Assembly (NCBI GenBank): GCA_002221725.1 | Contig: NJFT01000015.1 | Coordinates: forward strand, 62,001-126,000 | Length of the DNA stretch: 64,000 nt | Direction: 5' to 3' | Source: Scedosporium boydii | Lineage: Eukaryota > Ascomycota > Sordariomycetes > Microascales > Microascaceae | Part shown: in pieces, positions 25,601-36,503 of the stretch | Position numbering within the stretch: the stretch's first letter is position 1 | How the letters are laid out: each line of letters opens with the position of its first letter | Position numbers and translations under genes: made by a program | Notes under the pieces: generated by a model | What the model saw: only the letters and a program-made list of their open reading frames with translations | Told to the model about the DNA's origin: nothing | Database searches by the model: none

Positions 25601-28600
25601 GACTCATAGTGCTACCACCTCAGAGTGCCCCCGGACCGGCAGGACACCTGGCGCCCCGACTCGATGGTACAGTGCTACAGACTAGTTTCTGTACCTTGCA
25701 TGTTGTTAAATTCCCGTAACCCACTACAGAGCCCAGGGGCAGCCAATCCTCTGGGAAAGGCAGCCCGTTTAGTGTAGCGATTTAGAAGTGCGAGGAGTGT
25801 AAGTACCGCAACAGGGCATGCTCCGTACAGTGCCAAAGTTGTGGTTACTCGAGAATCTACCTCGGTACAAGATCGCACAATCAAATAGTACCGCTTTGGC
25901 CTCTTCGGCAGGAGGCACAAAAATCACTGCTGCGACATCTGCTTCGTCCTCAGAATACATTGATAGTCCTGTCGAATAGTATACGAGCTAGAAGTATCAC
26001 TAGCACGAAAAGAGTCGCTCGGTACATTAATGACATAAGTTTGTGCCTTAGCGGATACTTTTATGCAGAACCATCGTCTCAGCTAAACAAGAGAAACACG
26101 GCGTCCTTTCCCAGTCTGGCGGTCTGCGAGCTTGACAAAGGTACGAAGTATCGCCCAGTGCAGAGGTAACTGGGAAGAGTGCTCCACCGCTTGAGGTTGG
26201 CGTAATGCTTCGTCAGTGCAGTTGTGGGTGGCATTACAAGACCAAATCTCGCCTGGTGCCATTGCGTGGCTCAGTCATTCGAGACCCAGCCCTAAGCCTC
26301 TTTGCTCCCAAGGTTGGGCGAACCAGAGCTTGTTCTCCAGCGGCCTCAACTGCTCCTTTGGGACAGATCGTTCCGATGCGGCAGAGGACCCACGCGATGC
26401 TGGTCCAGTACCCCATCGTTGCGGTCCTCTGGTTCCGTGGAAGATGGTGCATGTGTGCAAGTGTCAATTGATGCCGTTCAGTGGGGTTTTCTTCTTCTTC
26501 TCGTTTTCATCCGGTTTTTGTGTTGCATTGACCCATCTCCAACATGTCAAAACGGGTGCGACATGAATATCGCCGTGGCCTGACCGGCGGAAAGGAAACC
26601 GAGTAGGAGCCAAGCATCGAGCTAAAAATACGGATCGAATCGGTTTAGATCGTTGGTACTGCATTGGAACACTCGGACTCTTTGGACCCAAGATGCTTCA
26701 ATTGGCAAACTTTACTAGTCGTTATCAATTTCGAGCCTTGGCTAGCCAGGCTGCCACCACTAGCAAAACTCCTGCACACTAGTATGTAGGAACAGACCAA
26801 GTCTCTGAAATAATGAGACGTTTGAAGCCATTAGGTGCTCATTAGTGTCGATTTGAGATGCGGGGAAAGAAACGAGAGCACGGCTCGAGCGGCGAGACTT
26901 CCAGGTGTCCTCCGACCTGTCATACCAAGCATGTTCGTGGTTGGCGTTGGCAAGCCCTCTCTCTCTGTCTTGCTTGTCATCTCTTTGCATTTGGGCATTT
27001 TCTAGGACAGAGTGAGGACAAAGTCTTACTTCGTAGGCGGAAGGGCTCTCCGCCAACGTCATCTCGCCTAGCTTGATCCCAATCTTATAGACACGGTCTC
27101 TTAATTGCTTCTGGAAAAAAGGAAGAAGGATCGTAGGTGTGACAAGTCGGTCGAGCCGAGATTCAAATCCAACGCTCCTCTCAGGAACACCCCCCTCCCT
27201 CATGCTACCCTATGCTCCGCATTGCTACGTAAAATACATTGATGGTGATGTTGGCGTTGGGTGTTGGATGCGGGTTGCTGCTCGGTGTTATTACATTGAT
27301 TGATATTGGGACATGATGCACAGGCAACAAATTTGGTTACTGGTCCGAGTAAGAGAAGCTTCCCCGCAAAAAGGTAAAAAAAGAGGCAAGGGCAAAAAGG
27401 ATCTAGTTAGAAACAGGCTTCGTAGGATCATGGTGATGAAACTTCGAATCTCTGGTGGTATGCGGGCTTGTTAGTATCTAATGTTAATAATGCATCCGAC
27501 TGGAGCGATGGATGACAAGAACAGACCATTCCTGGGGTAATGGCCTCTGAGGAGCTGGAACTGCCGGGTCGGGACCAGGCCTGCATTGGCAGGAGGAAAG
27601 GATGTTGGAGACGATGGATGCGTGAGATGCACTTCTGTCCTTCCCAACATGGGAGTTGCCCGTCCGGCCGGACCTCGGCCAGGGTGTCGTTCATTGATCA
27701 TCCAAGACAAACACTTAATACATACACTTGTACTCGGACTCGGACTCGAGGATCGAGTCTATCTAAACACTATCAGATAATATACTACCCATACGAAGTC
27801 AAACTATGAAGCATACTACGCTTGATGGGCGGACTCTTTCCAAGTACGAGACAAAAACTGAGAAGATACTGTTTTGCGACCTTGATGCAGATGACGCTAT
27901 GTATCTAGCGTCTCTCGACCCTCTTTGCAATGGTATTGGTGCATATCTGCCCAAACAAAAGAAACATCGAGAAAAGATGGTGGGTGGTGGGCAAGTGACG
28001 GCCTGCAGGTAAGCTCGGCCGCGCGGGTCAAGCACCGATACTACTGGAGAAACGGGTTACAAGAGACGCTGGACCAGCACCCTCGTGACGTGCATGGCCC
28101 GACTCTCGAGGCAAAAAGCGCGCGGTTTGGCTTGACTGTCGTTTGAGAACAATGGAGATTGGAGACGCCTTTGTGTGCGCTAGCCTCTAGGGTAGAGAGG
28201 ACAAAAAAAAAAAAAAATCCTAAAAAAAATCGGCACATTGCATCTCACCACCATCGGATGTGACGAATCGCCGCCGACGGCTATCTTTGCCCGCCCATTG
28301 GCGATGTTAGCTCACGAGATGGTTCTTGAATCTTGACCGGTCCGTTGCCAAAATGGAGTCCGCTGAGCTCCGGCGAAGAGGGTGTGTCTAGAATTATCTC
28401 CTCCACCCTCTTTTTGGCAGTTTGTACTTGGTAGAAGTAACTATGCAAAAAGAACATTTGTATGGAAATGATGGACCCGATGATGTATCATATGGAGATA
28501 CTTCCCAAAAGCCCATCCGAAATTACCTGCGAAGTAAATAATTGGAGATTTTCTGAAGGATCGCTGGGCACACACTTTTAAAGTTTCCTGCGGTCGGCGA

Positions 28601-31121
28601 CGCACATGTTATTGGGCTGGTTTCTTGGCCTTGTTCCCGACTTGGGCGGAGGGAAGTTCCAGCGCCAGCCATTTTCTTGAAACTCTTATGGGCAGGATGA
28701 GCGCTTTCCAGTATGGTCCGGGAATGAGGTTGTGCATCCCCGTAAGAAGAAAATCTCATCTAGATTTCCTCAAACCTGCACCGCACCAGCCTCCCACCTC
28801 CCACGGCGCCTCGTCGATCTATGAGTGTACAAGTATTTTCACTCGCTCGGGGAAGTGGGTGCGATGGTGTCGGTGTCATGGAACCGTCGGAGCACAGGCA
28901 CTGTCTTGTCTTGGAGTTGGAGTCAACGACCCGTGTCCAGAACTCTCACGTACCCGCACCCAGTCCTACAGACTGCAAGTACACTAGTTTACGACAGGCA
29001 GCTGTCGTACTCACGTAACCGTACTCATAGTCTCAGACTCTCAGTCGACGAAGCCGTCTCTTGATGCCGTCGTCGCACTTCGTACACGTATTATTCTAAC
29101 CCTGCGATTGGTGGGCCGTGCGTGGGAGCTGCGCCCAGTCAAGTTGTACATTGTGCACAAAGTTGTGTCATTGGTAGGAATAGTGAAACCGTATGCACCA
29201 TCCTTCACAATTTATCCAACACGAGATTCCAAAAACTGGCTACTAATCCGATTCCAAGTTCGAAAATGGGTTTATTCTTAGAAATTGATACCCACATCGC
29301 TGCCACACCTTATCACAACTCATCCACCCGCCCGTACGATGCGTAAATTCTCCTTCCGAAGCATATGAAAAGTTGCAAAGTTGCGTCGTGGATGACGGCG
29401 GTGCCCGTTGTTTTTAATTTCCTGAACCCAGGTTTTTCTCGTTTCGTCGTTCCGATTTCACCCCAGAAATCTCATTAATCTCATGTGATATAGGTCGTCT
29501 ATCGCATGAACAAAAAAAATCGTCTCTGCTAGGAAATCCCAGCCGCGTGCGTTAATGCCTTGGGCAGATCGTCTGGCCAAGTGTGCCAATGGAGCGACGG
29601 ATTTTCTGCCGTTTCGCACATCTCGGAGCTTTTCTTGGTTCTGGCGTGGAGGGGGAGGGGAGGGGAGGGAGGGTATGGTATTCGAAAACCTGGCTGGGCC
29701 CAAGGGATGATCGACCGAAGTGAAAGCAAAAAAAAATATTAAGCCCTATTACAATGTCCAACAACTTGAACCAGAAAACGTCGCCATCACTCCGTATGTG
29801 TGACCGATTGACGATACTGGTCGGTGGCGGCGGCTGTTTACCCATGATGGGTGATGAAGGGAACCAGTTGTGATTCCTGGACCCCAAGTCTGCTTCGTAC
29901 CTTACATCTTCAAACTGTATTATCCTACTCCTGCGCCTCTGACTGGTCGGCACGGAGTGTGCGACGTGATGAAGCGGAGCGAATGGGCTGTGTTGGGGGC
30001 CAGCTCCCCAGGGTTGGTATCCGACTCCCTCAGTATAATTCGCCCAAACCGGCACCGAGTCTGAAGGAGGTGTTCAATATCACGACAATATCGTCTTTTA
30101 CTGTGCAATGTGAGCGGATGGTGCGTCATCGTATCGCCTCTGTCCCCCCTCCAACTTGCGATGAGCGTTTACACCACGTCTTCGTCTGTACGAAGTATTA
30201 TCGTGTTGGGCTTATTACGAAGTAGTAAAGTACTATTATCTATCTCAAAATTCTCAATCTGAGACGGCATGGCATAAGTAGCGTATTACAGGATTAATGT
30301 AACCCACTTTGACCCATGGAATGAGCATAAAACATTTTGTGCGAGTCGTAAATGCGTCCACGCACGTCTCTCTTGGTTGGAGTGAAAAGAAACGGATTCT
30401 CTTAGCGTTGATTGGAGACGTGTACTAGTTTATGCAGCATGTGCGCGCAGTGACTGAGCTCAAGGACTGAGAGATGCATCCCGCGTTGACCCTTTGAACC
30501 ATCCCATGGAATGTGAAGAGACTGATTGCTCAGCCCGCGGCGCGTAGATGGGCATGCTTAGGACTCAGGAGAATGAACTTTGAGAGAACATTGGGTTGGG
30601 TCAGTGACACAACTTATCCAATGGGATGCATAGCTTCTGGCAATAGTTGGCCAACGGATGCGTACAAGGTGCATATCGCCTGCGGTTTAGTGCCACAACT
30701 TACACCCACCGTCTGAGGCCTCTTGCCATTATTACGAAGTAGTGTAAGTAGTTGTAGCGAAGGGCACAGTGCCTGTGTCCCTTCCAGAGTCGACAGACCA
30801 TTCCACTAATGCACCAATTGATCGGTCGGACCACTGCAAGGTCCAGCCTGTAGTGTTCTCTAATAGGTGGTGCCTCGACCTCAGCTCTGTGCAAAGGGAG
30901 GGAGAGTAAGGGAAAGGAAGGTGAGGAGACCGAGAAAGCGCATGCATCGGCGAGTACGTGAGTACCCAACAATCGGACTATGTACTCAGTATGCAGACGG
31001 TATTTTCGCACTATGAAGCTCTCGATTTAGAACATTGGTGGCTGCGCCCCTCCCTCATCCCAATACGGGTGGCCCGTTATGCCATCGAGAAAAGGTTAAG
31101 AGTTGCTTGTTCCCTGGACAA

Positions 31122-31161
31122 AGTACTTCGTACCAGGTGGCCTGAGAAGTACTTCGTACCT
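31122..31161. repeat. Pair of identical 14-mers carrying the TACTTCGTA core
   Basis: AAGTACTTCGTACC occurs at 31122-31135 and again at 31148-31161, 26 bp start to start. A third copy lies at 50358. The pair sits about 1.1 kb upstream of the Msn2/Seb1-like start codon and belongs to the dispersed motif family. Confidence 0.85.
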
Positions 31162-31691
31162 AGTAGTAGTCTAGAAATCAACGATGCCTCCCTCGGAGAG
31201 TGTCTGTGTTTTCTACCCCCCTGTCCACACCCACCCATCTGATGTACCCTATGTATCTTGTAATCTTGTATCTTTCCAAGTCCTTAGTTGACGACGACAA
31301 GGTTACCCACTCCTCGTACGAAAGTGTGTACCTCTTTCTCTCTTGGTAACCGCAGGGCCCGGCTCGCGCCAGGGGGGTGGGCTTCCCTTGGGTCTGCGCC
31401 GTCGCCCGTATCGTCCTTTCCCAAGCACCCCCCTGCTCTTCAGGCCACCCCCCCTTGTACGTGTAGGTACCCTTGTCCTTCATAGAAAAAAAAAGGTGGA
31501 GGAGTGAGACAGGCCAGTGGAGAGAGTGTGAGTGGGTAGTAGCTTGATAAACTTGGGTCGAGCGTGGGCGAGTGGAAAAGCCTGGGCTCCTAGTCCAGAT
31601 GGTGTCTTGGCTATAAGCTTGACATTCCCGGCCTCCTCCAGACTGTCCTCGACCTCAAGCTGCTTCATGAAACTACATATCTTGAAGGGTC

Positions 31692-31724
31692 CCCCTCACC
31701 CATCGTCACTCCTTTCTGTCCCCT
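31692..31724. promoter_or_regulatory. Two STRE-like CCCCT sites upstream of the Msn2/Seb1-like gene
   Basis: CCCCT, the core bound by yeast Msn2 and by Trichoderma Seb1, occurs at 31692-31696 and 31720-31724, about 520-555 bp before the start codon. This would allow autoregulation, but five-base sites are common by chance. Confidence 0.3.
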
Positions 31725-31940
31725 TCTATCATACTGATCGGCGGTCTTGTCGACTCTAACGCAACTTGTGATTATAATTCTTCTTCGTGATATATCTTTC
31801 TTCTATTGTGACTCGGTTCACACTTTCTTGGAATCCTCAGAGAACGTCTTGAGCTTTCCTGTCCTTCTTTTTATATCGATCAACCTTGCACGAGCCCAGC
31901 TCTCTTGTCAAGTATAGTCTCGATCAAGAGGCAGCAGTCT

Positions 31941-32124
31941 ATGTATAACAGCGCAACTCGAGTCTCTCAATAAGACAGACAACCTGCTCGCAGTGTCTGC
32001 CGTCCATTCCTTCCACGAGAAACCGACCACCATCTTTCGGCCATCCGCCCCCAGCTTCATGCGATTTGCCAACCACGGACTCTACGACGACTGTATACTA
32101 TACATTACCAACCCATATACTTAA
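31941..32124 (+). promoter_or_regulatory. Two small upstream ORFs in the presumed leader of the Msn2/Seb1-like gene
   Basis: An ATG at 31941 opens a 10-codon frame ending in TAA at 31971-31973. A second ATG at 32059 opens a 21-codon frame (starting MRFANHGLYDD) ending in TAA at 32122-32124. Both end before the main ATG at 32246, and no other ATG was seen between the second one and the main start. If the transcript starts upstream of 31.9 kb, these could limit translation and relax under stress, as for other stress regulators. The transcription start is not known, and a leader intron could remove them. Confidence 0.45.
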
Positions 32125-32245
32125 TCGATAAAGACGAACTCACACAACGTGCAGACGATACTGGTAGGTTGCAATCAGCATACACACTTATACACGGGCA
32201 CGAATCTATTAGAGGTGCAGCAGCAAGCGGGAAGCAAAAGAGTTC

Positions 32246-34362
32246 ATGGCTGACGACACCTCGCTGGCGGGAAAAACAGACTTAGACGCAATGGATGCCA
32301 CCATGATGACTGCCCAGGCCATGGGACAACCGTCCTATTTCTACAACCAAGATGCCCGGAGGCAACACGGATACTTCCAGCCACATCTTGCCATGCAACA
32401 ACAACAGATGATCTTCCCTGCCGTGCCAACACTACCTTCGACGCCCATGTACTCGAGGCCTGGCTCCGCCTGCTCGCAACCCCAGGGCCCTACACTGTAC
32501 AGCAACGCGCCCGCGAACATGGTGACGCCTATGGCCTCTCCCCAACCTCTCACACACAAGCCCGCCATCATGGTCGAGACTGAGATTAGGGATAATGACA
32601 TGTACTACCCGGCGACGCCCCCTCTATCAACCTCCGGCAGCGTTGTTGGTAGCCCCAGCAGCGTCGATATGCTTCAGACTCCCATGAACCCCATGTTCTC
32701 TGGACTCGACGGCGTCGACGGTCTGAAGGATGCTTTTGAGCCCACAAACACATTTGTCGTTGACTGGGCAAACGTTGCTTCACCCCCCTTGACACCTGGT
32801 AAGTGAATAGTGCGAGCCTGTTAATTTTCTTTTTCTTTTTTACATCATTTTTCCTTTCCCTTCACTTAGCTTGCCATTTGCAACGTTCTCGGTCAATCTT
32901 ATCGCGGCCTATCGAGATGAAGATGGAATTGCGATGTGGGTCGCAGATTGGGCCTGTGTTAGTGCACTTTTGGGACCTGAAGAGGAGTCGGCCCTTGATG
33001 CCCACCTGAGCCTTATTTTTCGGACATGGGCATGGCACCTGCTGGTTGGTGGCCCAGGCACGCTGGTCGCCCTTGGGTTCTCTTCCCTCTCTGTCCCCCT
33101 TCCCCCCTTGCCCATTTAGGGTACCCCCCCCAGTCACTTCCAGCCTCGCGCAAATTATAAGGAAATTGATTGCTAACGCAAAATGACCAGTCTTCCTTCC
33201 TCAGTCACAATCAACTGAACAAACCCTCATCACATCTACCAACCCTGCCAATCTCATCTCCTCTGTTTCCGCCTGCCCCTCTCTCTCTCCTTCACCCTCA
33301 CCCTATGCGCGGTCCGTTTCTTCGGAGCAAGACGTCGATTTCTGCGATCCCCGAAATCTCACCGTCACCGCCAATTCGGGCCTTCCTGCCGACTTCTCGG
33401 GGTTGAAGGAGGAGGACGTTACTTCTGAGCAGGGTTCACCGGCGAGCTCTTCCGCCATCTCCCAGGCTACCTTTGACTTCAGCACTGCACTCCCCGATAC
33501 GCTCAGCACTTTCGGTGATCTTTCCGACCTTGAGGCTGAGACGGACCTATCCGGTCTTCTCGACATTGAGCAAGTGCCCACTGCCGTCAGTGAATGTGGG
33601 CGCCCTAGGGCTTGCACCGGATCCAGCGTGGTCTCTTTTGGCCACGGTAGCTTCATCGGCGAGGAGCTTACTTTCAACGACAGCGAGACATTCCCTTTCC
33701 CGGCGCTTCACAGCACCGTAGACTCGTCCGCGCTCGACGGCGACTCTCACAGGGACAAGCGTGTCAAGAAATCGGACACCCCCTGTGCCCAGAAGGACGC
33801 CTGCAAAATGCCCACTGCCAACGCTGTCGCCCCCGCTGGTCAACCCAGCACGGTAGAGCAGGACTCTACTTCTACCAGCGCTCAGTCCACCGGATCCTCC
33901 TCAACCAAGGCCTCATCCTCTGGCGTTCAGACCCCCGTTGCCAACCCCGCTCCCGCCAACAGGCGTGGACGCAAGCAGTCTCTGACGGAAGACCCCAGCA
34001 AGACCTTCGTCTGCGATCTCTGCAACCGCCGGTTCCGCCGACAGGAGCACCTCAAGAGGCATTACCGATCTCTTCACACTCAGGAGAAGCCCTTCGAGTG
34101 CAACGAGTGCGGCAAGAAGTTCTCTCGCAGCGACAACCTCGCTCAACACGCACGCACACACGGCAGCGGTGCCATCGTGATGGACCTCATCGAGGACCAC
34201 GAGGCCCACTTGTACAACACAGCGCTCATCGGAGAAAGCTTCAACTCGATGGGCAAGGTGCTCTTCCAAGTTGCTGCAGAGATGCCCGGAAGCGCCAGCG
34301 CCACCGACATGTCATCGGAAGATGAGACTCTCAGCAAGAAGAAGAGGAAGCGATCTGACTGA
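32246..34362 (+). CDS. MSN2: Msn2/Seb1-like C2H2 zinc-finger stress transcription factor
   Basis: Two exons, 32246-32798 and 33191-34362, give 574 residues. The 392-bp intron starts GTAAGT and ends CCAG; the split codon makes Val185 and yields [17 protein letters not shown] in phase. The N-terminal part is Gln/Pro/Ser-rich and likely carries activation and nuclear-export functions. Two C-terminal C2H2 fingers use Cys459, Cys462, His475, His480 and Cys488, Cys491, His504, His508, with the recognition stretches RRQEHLKRH and SRSDNLAQH. This finger pair is typical of fungal Msn2/Msn4/Seb1 proteins, which bind the stress element AGGGG and act in the nucleus under osmotic, oxidative and heat stress. 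The finger pair and the following [19 protein letters not shown] match the filamentous-fungal Seb1 form. A basic KKKRKR near the end is a likely nuclear signal. The 5' flank holds uORFs and STRE-like sites. Confidence 0.9.
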
Positions 34363-35238
34363 GTAATGCATATAACCTGTCAGCCAAGGAACGCTCGACA
34401 ACCCAACGACAACATGCCTATCATGACTTGATGACTTTTGATTTTTGCAATTAACGAACCATGATGGGGATTAGTCGAATCGGTCAGGTCCAGTTTCTAG
34501 AACGGGGCGATACTCTTAGCACGGGACTGGACAAGTCAACCCCAAGCTAAACAAGAGCCGCCTCGTGAAGATGACAGTGGCGGTTCGTAGGAACACACTT
34601 CACCAACACTGCCATCTTCTTTACACGCTTCACTTCTTGTACACCACTTTTTTTATTTTCCTTTTCCTTTTTTTTATTACCCAGCATAGAGACTTCCTTT
34701 TTTTATTTTACTGGCCATGATCGATCAATCACGGCGACCTAGCGTTGCCCTGATGAAGTCACCCTTAAACAGCAACCTCAAAAATTGGACCGGAGCATGG
34801 CCTTTGGACACAGAAGGAAGAGTGAAACATTGGGATTGCAAAGGCTGTTGCGTGGCGCGAAAGGGGAATGGATTTTTGATTTTTAATTGTCTTTTTTTTC
34901 TTTTTTAAACATGTTATGTTCCCAGACATAAAAGAGACTCGGGCAAGGCAAGGCGATCAGTTTGAATTTTTTGCACACAACTTGGGTCATCCCCAAGCAA
35001 AACCCATTATTTTTGGTGGCGGATAGTTTTTCATTTGGTGCGTTACAATGGCACTTGTGTTCTCTCAAGGGCCTATTTCTTCTTCTTCAAAGTGGTCGAC
35101 TCGACACTTGCGCTCGATGTACTCTAGTTAGCAAAGCGAGAAGCTGGTTTACTTGCCCAAAAATGCTATACAAATCCGAGTACCAATTCTATCACCCTCG
35201 TCTCAATTCTCGACTCAGTCTCCATCTTCACTGCTGTG
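34363..35238. other. Intergenic: 3' flank of Msn2/Seb1-like gene and T-rich spacer
   Basis: The region has many T-runs (34648-34700, 34878-34907) and no frame with coding character. It likely contains the 3' UTR of the zinc-finger gene and the promoter of the next small gene. Confidence 0.5.
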
Positions 35239-35919
35239 ATGGGATGTCTCCTTGCGCCTTGGCATGGATGGGAATACCGCGATCCTCTACCCTCGTCTGC
35301 GAAGACCAAATACTTGACAGTATCAAGGACGATTATTTCTAGAGTAGAAGCACTTTTCAGGCCTATGGGCAGGCTATCAGATGGCGATGGCGATTCCGAT
35401 GATGAGGAACCATCGCGTGGACTAGACGCTGTACCCGAGCAGACGGAGGCGAGATCATCGCCGTTGAAACGGCTTACTCGTTGCCTTTTTTCGAAAATTG
35501 TAAAAATGGATGCACCCGATGCAAGTCATGACCAAAGCCAGGGCGTGTCTGCCTCGTCGACAGAAATAAGAAATGATCCTGTCGGCATGACCGGTGATTG
35601 CATTTCAGTGATTGCATTTCAGATTGGGCAGGTCCGCAATGCTGAAGGAAGGAGGGGTAAGCGGCGCGGCCCATCACGGTTCATAACCTCCGCTAAAGTT
35701 TGGCGTTGAAGGCCTCTATGCGGGCAAGTCAAGAAACGCCTGAAGACCGAACCTCAAATGCTGCCAGACCCACCAAATGAAAGAACATTGAAGACGACGA
35801 AGAAAACCTTCCGCCAATCCCCAGGGTTCAACGACGACACCACATACACGCCTCCCCTCCGAATCATGCAGTCACCCTTCGAGCAGCTTTCAATGTCAAT
35901 CGACCCGAGTCCTCGGTAA
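35239..35919 (+). CDS. Hypothetical small protein, two exons
   Basis: The proposed exons are 35239-35656 and 35729-35919, giving 202 residues. The 72-bp intron (donor GTAAGC) removes an in-frame TGA at 35707. Downstream of it the same frame continues with protein-like sequence (VKKRLKTEPQMLPDPP, then FNDDTTYTPPLRI and SPFEQLSMSIDPSPR). I do not recognise the family. The first 40 residues are weak and a later start (MGRLSDGDGDSDDEE, ATG near 35365) is possible. The middle is acidic then basic, with no membrane segment or signal peptide. A 14-bp tandem duplication (35594-35607 and 35608-35621) lies inside exon 1. The gene lies 0.6 kb upstream of DPH6 in the same orientation. Confidence 0.45.
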
Positions 35920-36503
35920 ATGAAGGTCTCAAACTTTATGAGATTGGACTACTTTTGAGAGGAGCAAAAGTCCATTCACAAAAACTGCACTTCATCTCAT
36001 ATTTTCCCCTCCTTCTTCTCCTCACGGCCCCTCCACCTCTCTCTTTAGGTCGCTGAATCACGCAAGCATCAAAGAAGAAAGAAAAGGGGCATGCAAAAAA
36101 GTTTTCAAGAAGAAAAGCAACCGAGACGGTGCTTGCGGAGGTTATTTTGAACAAATCAAAGCTGCGGGCTGGCGTCTTTCCCACATGCGCCCTTTTTCTG
36201 TCATCTTCTAAGGGAGGGGGACTTACTCGTTTACAGGCCGGTGAAGGGTTAGGCGTAACAAAAGCAAGGAAAAAGGGAGCCCTAAGACGCGATCGAGAAG
36301 AAAGAAACGCAAAGAACACGGTGCGGCCCATACGAGAATAAGCAAGCAAGGGAAGGGAAGAAAAAAACGCGGAAAGAGAGGGGCTGAGAGACTGCGAGTT
36401 TCCCCTCTGACACGAGCAGGACGAGAAGAAAAAAGAAACAAAGAGTGAAAAAGGAGAGAAAGGTTTCACAAGAGGGAGGGGCGCGCCCTGCTGCCACTGA
36501 ATC
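35920..36503 (+). promoter_or_regulatory. Purine-rich upstream region and leader of DPH6
   Basis: From about 36240 to 36475 the plus strand is dominated by A and G runs. This is unusual because fungal leaders are more often pyrimidine-rich on the coding strand. A long minus-strand open frame across this tract (35936-36826) is a composition artefact running antisense into DPH6. Confidence 0.4.

Larger units (their letters stand above)
9087..31757. other. Gene-poor tract of about 22.7 kb
   Basis: No gene could be defended here. Base composition is balanced, so it does not look like an AT-rich, RIP-degraded block or centromere core. Open frames overlap on both strands, are mostly under 200 codons and lack domains; the longest (14921-15676, minus, 251 codons) is described under rejected items. 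The tract holds about 13 exact TACTTCGTA/TACGAAGTA words, a 16-bp palindrome at 18022-18037, an 8-bp tandem array at 19569-19600, GT/AC microsatellites near 11.1-11.2 kb, and short homopolymers (for example 14 A at 28203 and 12 C at 19284). It may contain noncoding RNA genes, long regulatory DNA for the Msn2-like gene, or small intron-rich genes that cannot be resolved by eye. Confidence 0.5.

Noticed and set aside
26760..27203. 147-codon minus-strand frame with mildly protein-like sequence
   Set aside because: No recognisable domain and it contains a copy of the dispersed noncoding motif; no splice partner found.
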